From Mycobacterium sp. URHB0044 (GTDB taxonomy: Bacteria; Actinomycetota; Actinomycetes; Mycobacteriales; Mycobacteriaceae): DNA of 64,000 nt. The DNA lies in assembly GCF_000620625.1 (NCBI RefSeq), contig NZ_JIAW01000004.1:157223-221222 (forward strand), read 5' to 3'. This document shows, in pieces, positions 1 to 10,113 of this stretch. Made by a program: the position numbers and the translations under genes. Position 1 is the first letter of the stretch. Every line of letters starts with the position of its first letter. The notes beneath the pieces are model-generated. The model made no database searches. It saw only the letters and a list, made by a program, of their open reading frames with translations, and was not told the DNA's origin.

Positions 1-1253
<1,253 letters not shown>

Positions 1254-1393
1254 CTATCCCCCAAAACCGACGGCGGCGGCCCGGGTCCTACAAACCGTCG
1301 TATTCGAATCGCGCCTTACGGCGGACGGCGCCTGACCAGGAGGAAACGGGCACGATTCGTCGGAGCGCCGCAGCGTGGGGATGGCGGAGTTGA

Positions 1394-1399
1394 TACCGT
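1394..1399 (+). promoter_or_regulatory. Candidate -10 (TACCGT) for a leaderless fecB transcript
   Basis: TACCGT fits the mycobacterial TANNNT -10 pattern and ends seven bases before the GTG start of fecB, so transcription would begin at or next to the start codon. No Shine-Dalgarno sequence is visible before that GTG, which supports leaderless translation. No convincing -35 is visible. This is inference from spacing only. Confidence 0.4.
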
Positions 1400-1406
1400 C
1401 GGCCGC

Positions 1407-2510
1407 GTGCCGTTCTTCACACCGCGGATGGGATTGGTCGCCGCGGCGGCGTCGCTGGCCACCGCGGTTTCGGTGACGCTGGTCAGTGGCTGTGACAGCC
1501 TCGGCGGCACCCCAGCGCAACAGTCCACCACGAACCCGCTGATCACCAGCACCACCCGAATCGCAGGGGCCGGTGTGCTCGGCAACCAGCGTCGACCGGA
1601 CGACTCGTGCGCCCCCGACCCGGCCCCGCTCGACGAGGGACCGCCCACCCGTGAGGTACGCCACGCTGCAGGCAACACCGAGGTGCCCGCCGATCCACAG
1701 CGCATCGTGGTGCTGTCCGGTGACCAGCTCGATGCGCTGTGCGCCTTGGGCCTGCAATCCCGTGTCGTGGCCGCCGCGCTACCGGATGGTTCGTCCAGTC
1801 AGCCGTCCTATCTGGGCACCGTCGTGCACGACCTCCCTGGTGTGGGCAGCCGCACGGCCCCCGACCTGACCGCCATCAGGTCCGCCGCACCCGAGTTGAT
1901 CCTCGGTTCGCAATCGCTCACGCCGCAGGAATACGGGCCACTGTCGGCCATCGCGCCGACGGTCTTCACCGGTCCCGGTGGCGCGGCGTGGCAGGACACC
2001 TTGCGCACGGTGGGCGCGGCGACCGGCCGCGTCGACGCCGCCAACCGACTGGTCGACGGATTCGTCTCCGACGCCGAGAAGACGGGTGTGCAGAACGACG
2101 CCACCCACTTCCAGGCATCGGTGGTCCGACTGACCGAGACCACCATGCGCGTGTACGGCGTCGACGACTTCCCCGGCAGCGTGCTCGCCACCGTCGGCGT
2201 GGATCGTCCTGCAGCGCAACGGTTTACCGACAAGCCCTACGTCGAGATCGGCACCACGGACGAGGACCTCGAGAACTCGCCGGACTTCTCCGCCGCCGAC
2301 GGCGACATCGTCTACGTGTCGTTCGACTCGCCGGCAGCCAAGGAGCGTGCGGCCACCGTTCTGGGCAGCGACGCCTGGCGCAAGTTGTCCGCGACGCGGG
2401 ACAACCGCGTGTTCGCGGTGAACGACGAGATCTGGCAGACCGGCGAGGGCATCGTCGCGGCGCGGGGCATCCTCGACGACCTGCGCTGGCTCAACGCACC
2501 GATCAACTAG
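1407..2510 (+). CDS. fecB: FecB-type periplasmic binding lipoprotein (iron-siderophore/haem family)
   Basis: The product is a 367-residue lipoprotein of the type III (TroA/FecB) periplasmic-binding fold, expected to sit on the outer face of the membrane and bind an iron complex. A short signal peptide ends in the lipobox LVSGC with Cys29 as the lipidated residue. A Pro/Thr/Gln-rich linker follows and then the binding domain, opening with PQRIVVLSGDQLDALCALG. The only positive charge of the n-region is Arg7, so the GTG at 1407 is preferred over the internal ATG at 1428. Its place between ctaD and adhC matches FecB of M. tuberculosis. The ligand (ferric siderophore, citrate or haem) cannot be read from sequence, and no permease or ATPase gene is adjacent. 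Confidence 0.9.
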   Translation: MPFFTPRMGLVAAAASLATAVSVTLVSGCDSLGGTPAQQSTTNPLITSTTRIAGAGVLGNQRRPDDSCAPDPAPLDEGPPTREVRHAAGNTEVPADPQRIVVLSGDQLDALCALGLQSRVVAAALPDGSSSQPSYLGTVVHDLPGVGSRTAPDLTAIRSAAPELILGSQSLTPQEYGPLSAIAPTVFTGPGGAAWQDTLRTVGAATGRVDAANRLVDGFVSDAEKTGVQNDATHFQASVVRLTETTMRVYGVDDFPGSVLATVGVDRPAAQRFTDKPYVEIGTTDEDLENSPDFSAADGDIVYVSFDSPAAKERAATVLGSDAWRKLSATRDNRVFAVNDEIWQTGEGIVAARGILDDLRWLNAPIN

Positions 2511-2536
2511 GGCGCGGATCAACTAGTGTTCGAAAC

Positions 2537-2812
2537 GTGTTCCACGTGCTGACGTCCACCTATCTGCAACCGCCCGACGTGATCGGACAGACTCGCCCCG
2601 CTCATCTGGCCTTCCTCGAGGAGGAAGTCGCTGCGGGCCGACTGCTGCTCGCCGGGCGGCAGGAGTCCGGGGTGGGTGGCGTGCTCGTCACCGCGGACAT
2701 CGACACCGCCGTGGTTCAAGACATCGTGGACCGCGATCCGTACACCGTGGCCGGGATCGCCCGCTACGACGTCGTGCCGTTCAACGGTGCGGTCCGGGCG
2801 CCGGGTCTCTAA
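2537..2812 (+). CDS. YciI-family small protein
   Basis: This 91-residue protein has the ferredoxin-like YCII pattern: an N-terminal strand (MFHVLTSTYL), a helix ending in HLAFLEEEVAAGRLLLAG, and the closing DPYTVAGIARYDVVPF, where the Asp-Pro pair is characteristic of the family. YciI-like proteins are probable small enzymes or binding proteins whose substrate is generally unknown. The GTG start lies 26 bases after the fecB stop codon, so the two genes are probably co-transcribed. No signal peptide is present, so it is cytoplasmic. The family call is firm, the function is not. Confidence 0.8.
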   Translation: MFHVLTSTYLQPPDVIGQTRPAHLAFLEEEVAAGRLLLAGRQESGVGGVLVTADIDTAVVQDIVDRDPYTVAGIARYDVVPFNGAVRAPGL

Positions 2813-2892
2813 CCTTGAATCATCGGTGCCGGGACTAATCCGGCGTCGTCCACGGTTGGCACTGCTCAGGGCCGCAGCGTTGCGCCCGATTC

Positions 2893-2909
2893 AGTTGGCT
2901 TCGCCAACT
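2893..2909. promoter_or_regulatory. Short perfect hairpin upstream of adhC
   Basis: AGTTGGC, a three-base loop and GCCAACT form a perfect seven-base-pair stem about 45 bases before the adhC start. It could terminate fecB-yciI transcription, although no T-run follows, or lie in the adhC 5' leader. Function is inferred only from position. Confidence 0.35.
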
Positions 2910-2953
2910 CCATGTGTACGAAGACGCCGAGACAAGCAAAGAGGGCTACATCC

Positions 2954-4000
2954 ATGACCAAGACCGTTTCCGCGATCGCCGCCACGTCGGCCACCGCGCC
3001 CCTGACCAAGACCACGATCGAGCGCCGTGACGTCGGCCCTCACGACGTGGCATTCGACATCAAGTTCGCCGGCATCTGCCACTCCGACATCCACACCGTC
3101 AAGGGCGAGTGGGGCGTTCCCAACTACCCCGTCGTCGCAGGCCACGAGATCGCCGGTGTCGTCACCGAGGTCGGCTCGGAGGTCACCAAGTACAAGGTCG
3201 GCGACCACGTCGGCGTCGGCTGCTTCGTCGACTCCTGTCGCGAGTGCGACAACTGCAAGGCCGGGCTGCAGCAGTACTGCACCGACACCGGAATGGTCGG
3301 CACCTACAACGCCACCGAGCGCGACGGCACCCCCACCTACGGCGGCTACAGCCAGGCGATCGTCGTCGACGAGAACTACGTGCTGCGCATCCCCGACAGC
3401 ATCCCGCTGGAGAAGGCCGCTCCCCTGCTCTGCGCAGGCATCACCCTGTACTCGCCGCTGCACCACTGGGGCGCGGGTCCGGGCAAGAAGGTCGCCATCA
3501 TCGGCCTCGGCGGCCTCGGCCACATGGGCGTCAAGATCGCCCACGCGATGGGCGCCGACGTGACCGTCCTCAGCCAGTCGCTCAAGAAGATGGAGGATGG
3601 GCTGCGGCTCGGCGCCAACGAGTACTACGCCACGAGCGACCCCGACACGTTCACCAAGCTGGCAGGGACGTTCGACCTGATCGTCAACACCGTGTCCGCC
3701 AACCTGGACCTGGGCGCCTACCTGAACCTGCTGGCCACCGACGGCACGCTCGTCGAGGTGGGTGCGCCGGAGAAGCCCATGGAGGTGCCGTTCTTCCCGC
3801 TGGGCGCGTACCGCCGCAGCCTGGCCGGTTCGATGATCGGCGGCATCCCCGAAACCCAGGAGATGCTCGACTTCTGCGCCGCGCACGACGTGACCCCCGA
3901 GATCGAGATCATCTCGGCCGACTACGTCAACGAGGCCTACGAGCGCGTGCTGGCGAGTGACGTCCGGTACCGCTTCGTCATCGACACCTCGACCCTGTAA
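2954..4000 (+). CDS. adhC: NADP-dependent zinc alcohol dehydrogenase AdhC
   Basis: This 348-residue medium-chain dehydrogenase belongs to the cinnamyl-alcohol/aldehyde reductase branch and interconverts aldehydes and primary alcohols in the cytosol. Catalytic zinc residues are Cys42 (GICHSDIH) and His64-Glu65 (GHE). The structural zinc site is Cys95, Cys98, Cys101 and Cys109. The nucleotide-binding loop is [12 protein letters not shown] use the ATG at 2954, which has an AAAGAGG ribosome site upstream and gives the usual family length; an in-frame ATG at 2912 would add 14 atypical residues. Order after fecB matches the M. tuberculosis adhC locus. The downstream gene is convergent and a strong hairpin separates them. 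The physiological substrate is not evident. Confidence 0.92.
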   Translation: MTKTVSAIAATSATAPLTKTTIERRDVGPHDVAFDIKFAGICHSDIHTVKGEWGVPNYPVVAGHEIAGVVTEVGSEVTKYKVGDHVGVGCFVDSCRECDNCKAGLQQYCTDTGMVGTYNATERDGTPTYGGYSQAIVVDENYVLRIPDSIPLEKAAPLLCAGITLYSPLHHWGAGPGKKVAIIGLGGLGHMGVKIAHAMGADVTVLSQSLKKMEDGLRLGANEYYATSDPDTFTKLAGTFDLIVNTVSANLDLGAYLNLLATDGTLVEVGAPEKPMEVPFFPLGAYRRSLAGSMIGGIPETQEMLDFCAAHDVTPEIEIISADYVNEAYERVLASDVRYRFVIDTSTL

Positions 4001-4011
4001 GAACCCTCGAC

Positions 4012-4083
4012 AACGCCGCCGAAACTGCTGTCAGATCACGGATTTCAGCTCTTCCGCGATCTCACAGCAGTTTCGGCGGCGTT
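4012..4083. terminator. Long inverted repeat between convergent genes, probable bidirectional terminator
   Basis: A 20-base arm at 4012-4031 is perfectly complementary to 4064-4083. Inside it, 4033-4042 pairs with 4053-4062 with one mismatch, giving a stem of about 30 base pairs. It lies between the adhC stop and the end of the convergent DUF3349 gene, so it can act on both strands. A short T-run (TTTT at 4082-4085) follows on the plus strand. Its length exceeds that of an ordinary intrinsic terminator. Confidence 0.75.
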
Positions 4084-4109
4084 TTGGGCTCTGCGGCGTT
4101 TTGGGCTCT
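4076..4109 (+). repeat. Tandem 17-base duplication
   Basis: The 17-mer GCGGCGTTTTGGGCTCT occurs twice head to tail at 4076-4092 and 4093-4109. The first copy overlaps the right arm of the long hairpin, so the duplication places a second T-run just past the stem. It looks like replication slippage. Confidence 0.9.
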
Positions 4110-4119
4110 GCCCGTTTGG

Positions 4120-4455
4120 CTAGCCGGATGCGGCGGTGGCGTTGTCCACGCCGGCCAGCGGCCACCCTGCCGCGGCCAGCTTGGCCGCCACGCGCTGGAC
4201 GTTCTCGCTGCCCGCGTCGTAATGGGTGACGTCGGAGATGAACGCCTCGATCTCGTCGGCGCCGATCGCGCCGTCGACGAGGGCGGCCGAGCCGTCCGCG
4301 GTGATGTTGCGGACGATGTCCTTGATCTGGTCTTCGGTCAAGGGAGTGGCGCGCAGCAGCGCCAGCAGCGGAACGCGATCCGGGCCGGGAACGCCCTCGG
4401 GATAACCGGCGCGAAGCCAGTTCAGGATGGAACCCAGAAGCGAGGTGTTGGTCAC
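4120..4455 (-). CDS. DUF3349 family protein
   Basis: This small cytoplasmic protein of about 111 residues has the DUF3349 signature: WLRAGYPEGVP near the N-terminus, then PLLALLR, a central acidic stretch, and the closing LAAAGWPLA. Family members are all-helical mycobacterial proteins of unknown function. I prefer the GTG at 4455 (MTNTSLLGSIL); a GTG at 4470 would add MRLGG. Neither start has a strong ribosome site. It converges on adhC, comparable to the position of Rv3046c in M. tuberculosis. No partner gene suggests a role. Confidence 0.75.
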   Translation of the reverse strand: MTNTSLLGSILNWLRAGYPEGVPGPDRVPLLALLRATPLTEDQIKDIVRNITADGSAALVDGAIGADEIEAFISDVTHYDAGSENVQRVAAKLAAAGWPLAGVDNATAASG

Positions 4456-4690
4456 GCCGCCAAGTCTCACGGGTGCCCGATGCCACCGCCACCACGACGC
4501 CGGACAGTTCTCCGGCCATTCACCAGCCGTTCAGGCACCGTAATCGCGCCCTTCTGAGCGAAGGTTCGCTGTCAATCATCGGGAAATATCGCTCCTCGAG
4601 TTGTCGAGTGCCCGCCGGGGTGCGACGCTCATCGACGGACTGCAGTGTCGCGGGCCATATTCACACTCGGATCCGAGCCAGGAGGCCTGC

Positions 4691-6304
4691 GTGACCACCG
4701 AATCCGCAACGACCGACGACAAGTCGGCTGCGCCGACCACCGGCCTCAAGAAGGGGTCCATCGGCATCGTCGCGGTCATCTTCATGGCCGTCGCCAATGC
4801 CGCGCCGATCACGGCGATGACGGGCAACGTGCCCATCGCCGTCGGATTTGGCAACGGACTCGGCGCCCCCGCCGGATTCCTGTTCGCGACGGTCATCTTG
4901 ACCCTGTTCGCCCTCGGCTACGTGGCGATGGCGCGACACATCACGACGACGGGCGCCTTCTACGGCTTCATCTCGCACGGGCTCGGCCAGACCTGGGGCA
5001 TGGCCAGCGGCATGCTGGCCACGTTCGCCTACGTGGTGTTCGAGGGCTCGCTCATCGGCGGTTGCGCCTACTTCGCGAATGACGCCCTGAACACCATCTT
5101 CAACGTCAACATCCCCTGGCTGGCGATCGCCGTCTTCGCCATCGTGGCCATCGCCGCGTTGTGCTACTTCGACATCAGCCTCACCGCGGCCATCCTCGGG
5201 GTCACGCTCACCGCCGAGGTCCTGATCCTGTTCGCGCTCGCGTTCTCGGTGATCTTCTCCGGCGGCGGGCCCGACGGCTTCATGCTGAATCAGACCGTGC
5301 TGATCAACAACGCGTTCGAGGGCCTGCCCGCAGGCGCGTTCGGCACGGCGGCCGCAGCGGGATCCATGGCCATCGGCCTGTTCTTCGCCTTCTGGTCCTG
5401 GGTCGGCTTCGAGACCACGGCCGTGTACGGCGAAGAGTCCCGCAACCCGAAGAAGATCATCCCGAGGGCGACCATCATCGCGGTCGTCGGACTCGGCCTC
5501 TTCTACACGTTCATCTCGGCGATGGTGATCGCGGGCAACGGCGCGAAGACGTCCGTCGAGGCATCGATCAGCGCCTCGCCGCTCGACCTGTTCTTCGGCC
5601 TCGTCGACGCGAAACTGGGCGGTGTCCTGCTCGACGTCTACAAGGCCCTGCTGGTGATTGGCTCGTTCGCCTGTGCCCTGGCGTTCCACAACGCCGCGTC
5701 CCGCTACCTGTTCGCGCTCGGGCGCGAAGTGCCGTCGGACAAGATCAAGGCCACGGTCGGCGGCACCCACCCGGTGCACGGTTCGCCGTGGATCGCGTCG
5801 ACGATCCAGAGCGTCATCACGCTGGTGATCGTGCTGGCCTTCGCGGTCTTCACCGCCGTGCAGGTCCCCGATGCCGACGGTGTTCCCGTCGACACGCCGG
5901 CACTGGTGCCCTACGTCAACATCTACGGACTGCTGGCGTTGATCGGCACCGCGGCGATCCTGCTGGTGCAGGCGATCTGCTCGGCGGCCGTCATCTGGTT
6001 CTTCTGGGTACGAAAGACGCACCGCGGCAATGTGATCACCACGCTGATCTGCCCCCTGATCGGTGGCGTGGCGATGCTGTACGTGGTGTGGCTGCTGTGG
6101 GACAACCGCGAGTTCGCCGCGGGACTCGCAGCCAAGTCGGACGTGTTCAAGGTTGCGCCCTACATGATCCTTGCGGTCTTCGTGATCGGGCTGGCGTACG
6201 CGGTGTGGATGCGTACCGCCAAACCGGCCCTGTACGCCGAGATCGGGCGCACCGTCATGGAGGACGCGCACGAGCGCGCGGAGGAGACCGCTCCCCCGGC
6301 CTGA
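4691..6304 (+). CDS. APC-superfamily amino acid permease
   Basis: The product is a 537-residue inner-membrane transporter with about twelve hydrophobic segments. Helix 1 carries the broken-helix pattern FMAVANAAPITAMTGNVP and the TM6 region reads AFWSWVGFETTAVYGEESRNP, the sodium/substrate-binding signature of APC amino acid and polyamine carriers. The GTG at 4691 is chosen because AGGAGG lies seven bases upstream; the frame stays open 30 codons further but those residues are not transporter-like. It is a single-gene unit followed by two hairpins. Substrate cannot be assigned. It is absent from the M. tuberculosis gene order, so it is probably an insertion into the backbone. Confidence 0.88.
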   Translation: MTTESATTDDKSAAPTTGLKKGSIGIVAVIFMAVANAAPITAMTGNVPIAVGFGNGLGAPAGFLFATVILTLFALGYVAMARHITTTGAFYGFISHGLGQTWGMASGMLATFAYVVFEGSLIGGCAYFANDALNTIFNVNIPWLAIAVFAIVAIAALCYFDISLTAAILGVTLTAEVLILFALAFSVIFSGGGPDGFMLNQTVLINNAFEGLPAGAFGTAAAAGSMAIGLFFAFWSWVGFETTAVYGEESRNPKKIIPRATIIAVVGLGLFYTFISAMVIAGNGAKTSVEASISASPLDLFFGLVDAKLGGVLLDVYKALLVIGSFACALAFHNAASRYLFALGREVPSDKIKATVGGTHPVHGSPWIASTIQSVITLVIVLAFAVFTAVQVPDADGVPVDTPALVPYVNIYGLLALIGTAAILLVQAICSAAVIWFFWVRKTHRGNVITTLICPLIGGVAMLYVVWLLWDNREFAAGLAAKSDVFKVAPYMILAVFVIGLAYAVWMRTAKPALYAEIGRTVMEDAHERAEETAPPA

Positions 6305-6313
6305 CGCGCACTG

Positions 6314-6360
6314 ACGCAACGGCCCCCGCACGCCCACCGGCGTGACGGGGGTCTTTGCGT
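6314..6360 (+). terminator. Probable terminator of the APC permease gene
   Basis: An interrupted stem begins ten bases after the stop codon: ACGCAA pairs with TTGCGT, CCCCC with GGGGG, and ACGCC with GGCGT around a CACC loop. A weak T-rich stretch (GTCTTT) lies within the 3' arm. The position and GC content fit an intrinsic terminator. Confidence 0.6.
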
Positions 6361-6363
6361 TGC

Positions 6364-6420
6364 GCGAGTGTGCATCTGACGAGGAACTCGCGGCTCAAAT
6401 CTCGTCAGGCGCACATTCGC
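6364..6420. repeat. Long imperfect intergenic palindrome
   Basis: The 20-base arms 6364-6383 and 6401-6420 are complementary with three mismatches, separated by a 17-base loop. The core pairs are CTGACGAG with CTCGTCAG. It follows a separate terminator-like hairpin, so its purpose is not obviously termination. It resembles the other long palindromes at 4012-4083 and 50189-50243 in size but not in sequence. Confidence 0.7.
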
Positions 6421-6488
6421 CGCGGCACCAGACCATGCCGCGCTCTCGGAGAGTGTTTCGTTGCGTTCGTCCAAAAAGCGCTCGCTCC

Positions 6489-6508
6489 TAGCTTGCTAGC
6501 ATGCTAGC
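6489..6508. promoter_or_regulatory. Palindromic, 8-base-periodic candidate operator of the RHH operon
   Basis: TAGC recurs at 6489, 6497 and 6505, exactly eight bases apart, and 6495-6508 is the perfect palindrome GCTAGCATGCTAGC. It ends ten bases before the GTG of the ribbon-helix-helix gene. Ribbon-helix-helix dimers bind short tandem or palindromic sites at their own promoters, so autoregulation by the neighbouring protein is the natural inference. TAGCTT or TAGCAT within it could also serve as a -10. Confidence 0.6.
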
Positions 6509-6517
6509 CTGGCTTCC

Positions 6518-6673
6518 GTGAGCGATGAGGACGTCAAGCAGTTCAACGTCTACCTGCCGCTCAGCCTGATCCGGCAGGTGAAGCATCACGCCATCGAAAC
6601 CGAGACGTCGCTGTCCGCGCTCGTCGCCGATGCGCTGCGCGCATACCTGGACAGCCCGACGAAGGAGGACTGA
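6518..6673 (+). CDS. Ribbon-helix-helix (CopG/Arc-type) regulator, 51 residues
   Basis: This very small protein has the Arc/CopG layout: a polar N-terminal beta strand ([15 protein letters not shown]) followed by helix-turn-helix 1/2 ([19 protein letters not shown]). Such proteins are dimeric DNA-binding repressors. The GTG start is immediately downstream of the palindromic repeat at 6489-6508. The TGA overlaps the ATG of the next gene (TGATG), so the three genes 6518-7862 form a translationally coupled operon. No toxin-like partner is present; the partners are a VOC protein and a methyltransferase, so this is probably an ordinary autorepressor. Confidence 0.82.
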   Translation: MSDEDVKQFNVYLPLSLIRQVKHHAIETETSLSALVADALRAYLDSPTKED

Positions 6674-7014
6674 TGAGCACCGACGGCATCGAAGCCGTGT
6701 TCCTGGAAACCCACAACTGGGGCAAGGCGGCCAAGTTCTTTCAGGGGCTGGGCTACGAAATCGAATTCGCGACCGACCACAACTCCGGTCAGCTGCGTCG
6801 CGGCGACAGCCCGTCCCTGTTCATCTCCGAGATCCCGGAGAGCGAGCCGACTCGACGGCACATCGTGCTGGCCGTCGCCGATGCGGACGCCTTCGAACTC
6901 GATGCCTCCGTCGAGGTGGTCGGTGAGTGGGAGGACACCCATTGGGGCACGAAGCTCATGACTGTCCGCGACCCCGACGGCCGAGAGTGGATGCTGCAGG
7001 CACCGGCGAAATGA
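6673..7014 (+). CDS. VOC (glyoxalase/bleomycin-resistance) superfamily protein
   Basis: This 113-residue single-domain protein carries the VOC beta-alpha-beta-beta-beta pattern. It opens with EAVFLETHNWGKAAKFFQGLGYE and ends with the family hallmark MTVRDPDGREWMLQAP. VOC proteins bind a metal and act as lyases, dioxygenases or drug-sequestering proteins; with no clear metal triad readable here the activity is unknown. It overlaps the preceding RHH gene at TGATG and the following methyltransferase at ATGA, with GAAGGAGG as ribosome site. The operon context suggests a detoxification or small-molecule modification unit. Confidence 0.85.
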   Translation: MSTDGIEAVFLETHNWGKAAKFFQGLGYEIEFATDHNSGQLRRGDSPSLFISEIPESEPTRRHIVLAVADADAFELDASVEVVGEWEDTHWGTKLMTVRDPDGREWMLQAPAK

Positions 7015-7862
7015 GCCAGACGACAGCAACACCCGACAGCACTGCCGTCCGCACCGCCCTGTGGCGGGCGCTGCACCTGGAAGTCGACGCGCCGCCGCAC
7101 GTGATCGAGGACCGGATCGGCCTGCAGCTCGCAGCACCCGGCGACGAGTGGCGCCAGCGGCCCGACATGAACGAGTACGCCACGCCGGGTGTCCGCGCGT
7201 CGATCGTCGCGCGCGCCCGCTTCATCGAGGACTTGGTCGTCGAACAGGCTGCCGGCGGGGTCGGACAGTACGTCCTGCTTGGCGCAGGGCTGGACACGTT
7301 CGCACAGCGCAGGCCCGAAATCGCCTCGGAGATCACGGTATTCGAAGTAGACCAGCCGGGCCCACAGGAATGGAAGCGGCACCGCCTTGAAGAACTCGGC
7401 CTCGGCGTCCCGCCGTGGCTGCGGTTGGTGCCCGTCGACTTCGAGACCACATCTTGGTGGGACGGCTTGCTGGCCAACGGGTTCGACGCGACGCAGCCGG
7501 CCGTCGTCTCGTCGCTCGGCGTGTCCATGTACCTCACCAGGGAGGCGACGATGGCGACGCTGCGCCAAAGCGCCCAACTGGCACCGGGTTCCACGTGCGC
7601 GATGACGTTCATGAAGCCGCTCGAGCTCGTCGAACCCGAGGAGCAGGACATGCTTCGGGCGACCGACGCCGCCGCCCGTGCCTCGGGGACGCCGTTCATC
7701 AGCTACTACGCACCCGACGACATCCTGGCGATGGCCCGCGACGCCGGTTTCGCGACCGCCCGACACGTGACGGCGGCCGACTACACGCAGCGTTACTTCG
7801 CCGGTCGCAGCGACGGCCTGAAGCCGTTCACCACCGAAGAGCTGTTGGTGGCGACGACCTGA
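7011..7862 (+). CDS. Class I SAM-dependent methyltransferase (mycobacterial TIGR00027 / leucine-carboxyl-methyltransferase-like)
   Basis: This 283-residue cytosolic enzyme belongs to the large mycobacterial family of putative S-adenosylmethionine methyltransferases. The N-terminal TAVRTALWRALH, the arginine-rich TPGVRASIVARARFIEDLV and SAM motif I (YVLLGAGLDTFAQR) are all visible, followed by VFEVDQPGPQEWKR and SSLGVSMYLTREA. Substrates of this family are mostly unknown; some members make O-methylated metabolites. Its ATG overlaps the VOC stop codon (ATGA), so it is the last gene of the RHH-VOC-methyltransferase operon. Confidence 0.87.
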   Translation: MSQTTATPDSTAVRTALWRALHLEVDAPPHVIEDRIGLQLAAPGDEWRQRPDMNEYATPGVRASIVARARFIEDLVVEQAAGGVGQYVLLGAGLDTFAQRRPEIASEITVFEVDQPGPQEWKRHRLEELGLGVPPWLRLVPVDFETTSWWDGLLANGFDATQPAVVSSLGVSMYLTREATMATLRQSAQLAPGSTCAMTFMKPLELVEPEEQDMLRATDAAARASGTPFISYYAPDDILAMARDAGFATARHVTAADYTQRYFAGRSDGLKPFTTEELLVATT

Positions 7863-7941
7863 CGGGTGCCGACGACCTGACCGATTGCTGTGAAGTTCAT
7901 CGGGCGCGTGTGCCGCAGCAATAGCCGGGTAGGCCAACGTC

Positions 7942-9000
7942 ATGCGTGCATTGACTGTCGAGCCGGGCCGTACCGGTTCGCTTCGAATCGATGAGTGCCC
8001 CGACCCCGAACCCGCTGCCGGAGAACTCTTGGTGGCCGGGCTGGCCATCGGTGTCTGCGGCACCGACAAGGAGATCGTGCGGGGCGAATATGGTTGGGCG
8101 CCTCCACATCGAGACCGGCTGATCCTGGGCCACGAATCACTCGGGCGTGTCGTCGAAGCTCCGCAGGGCAGCGACTACTCGAAGGGTGACCTGGTGGTCG
8201 GTGTCGTCCGCCGCCCCGACCCGGTGCCGTGCGGGGCCTGCGCCCGCGGTGAGTTCGACATGTGCCGAAATGGCCGCTACACCGAGCGGGGCATCAAGGA
8301 GATCGACGGATACGGCAGCGAGATGTGGTGTGTCGAGGAGGACTACGCGGTCAAGCTCGACCCCCGTCTGCGCCGCGTCGGGATGTTGATGGAACCGACC
8401 ACCGTAGTGGCCAAGGCATGGGATGAAGTGCGACGAGTCGGGCAACGCGCCTGGTTCGAACCCCACCGCGTGCTGGTCACCGGCGCCGGACCGATCGGTC
8501 TGCTCGCAGCACTGCTCGGATCCCAGCAGGGCCTGGAAGTCCATGTCCTGGACCGGGTGACCGACGGGCCGAAGCCCGAGTTGGTGGAGTCCCTCGGTGC
8601 GACGTACCACCACGAGTCGATGGATGACGTCGCCTCGAAGCTCCAGCCCGACGTGGTGATCGAAGCCACCGGCGTTGGCGAGTTGGTGTTCGCCGCCATG
8701 GCCAACACCAGCTCGTACGGCATCGTCTGCCTGACCGGCGTGTCGCCGACGGGGCGCACACTTCACGTCGACGCCGGCAGCATCAACCGTGAGATCGTCC
8801 TGGAAAACGACGTCGTGGTCGGTTCGGTCAACGCGAACCTACGGCACTATCGCCAAGCAGCCGAGGCCCTTGCCGACGCGGACATCGGTTGGCTGGAACG
8901 GCTGATCACCCGCCGGGTGCCTCTCGATGACTTCGACGACGCGTTCGACGCCGCCGACGACGACGTCAAAGTCGTGATCTCCCTGGCCGACTCGGCGTAA
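7942..9000 (+). CDS. Zinc-dependent glucose/sugar 1-dehydrogenase-like enzyme
   Basis: The 352-residue protein is a medium-chain dehydrogenase most like archaeal-type glucose dehydrogenases. The catalytic zinc site is GVCGTDKEI with LGHESLG, and the lobe-zinc cysteines are CGACARGEFDMC. The nucleotide-binding motif is VTGAGPIGLLAALLG, and the C-terminal domain contains NANLRHYRQA, typical of this branch. It would oxidise an aldose with NAD(P). It lies 79 bases after the methyltransferase without overlap, and converges on nrdF2 with six bases between the stops. Substrate specificity is inferred by family only. Confidence 0.82.
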   Translation: MRALTVEPGRTGSLRIDECPDPEPAAGELLVAGLAIGVCGTDKEIVRGEYGWAPPHRDRLILGHESLGRVVEAPQGSDYSKGDLVVGVVRRPDPVPCGACARGEFDMCRNGRYTERGIKEIDGYGSEMWCVEEDYAVKLDPRLRRVGMLMEPTTVVAKAWDEVRRVGQRAWFEPHRVLVTGAGPIGLLAALLGSQQGLEVHVLDRVTDGPKPELVESLGATYHHESMDDVASKLQPDVVIEATGVGELVFAAMANTSSYGIVCLTGVSPTGRTLHVDAGSINREIVLENDVVVGSVNANLRHYRQAAEALADADIGWLERLITRRVPLDDFDDAFDAADDDVKVVISLADSA

Positions 9001-9006
9001 CCCGCG

Positions 9007-9993
<987 letters not shown>

Positions 9994-10041
9994 TCACCTG
10001 CGGAAGTGTATTTGCCAGACCGACCCGGCCGGTAGAAGGCG

Positions 10042-10089
10042 ACACTACCCCTGGTGTCAGACATCGAGGGCCAACACAACCACTTGTGT
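10042..10089 (-). promoter_or_regulatory. Pair of NrdR-box-like palindromes upstream of nrdF2
   Basis: Two 16-base palindromes lie at 10042-10057 (ACACTACCCCTGGTGT) and 10074-10089 (ACACAACCACTTGTGT). They start 32 bases apart, about three helical turns, as expected for cooperative NrdR binding. They lie 61 to 108 bases before the nrdF2 GTG, in the interval between the monooxygenase stop and nrdF2. NrdR is the ATP/dATP-sensing zinc-ribbon repressor of ribonucleotide reductase genes; it is not encoded in this window. Confidence 0.78.
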
Positions 10090-10113
10090 CGCGTGTCGTC
10101 CCTCAAAGTCGTC

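Noticed and set aside
4012..4083. Possible CRISPR-like or insertion-sequence end
   Set aside because: There is a single palindrome, no repeat-spacer series, no transposase and no target duplication.
4661..6337. 558-residue open frame on the minus strand
   Set aside because: It is antisense to the APC permease and has no recognisable features.
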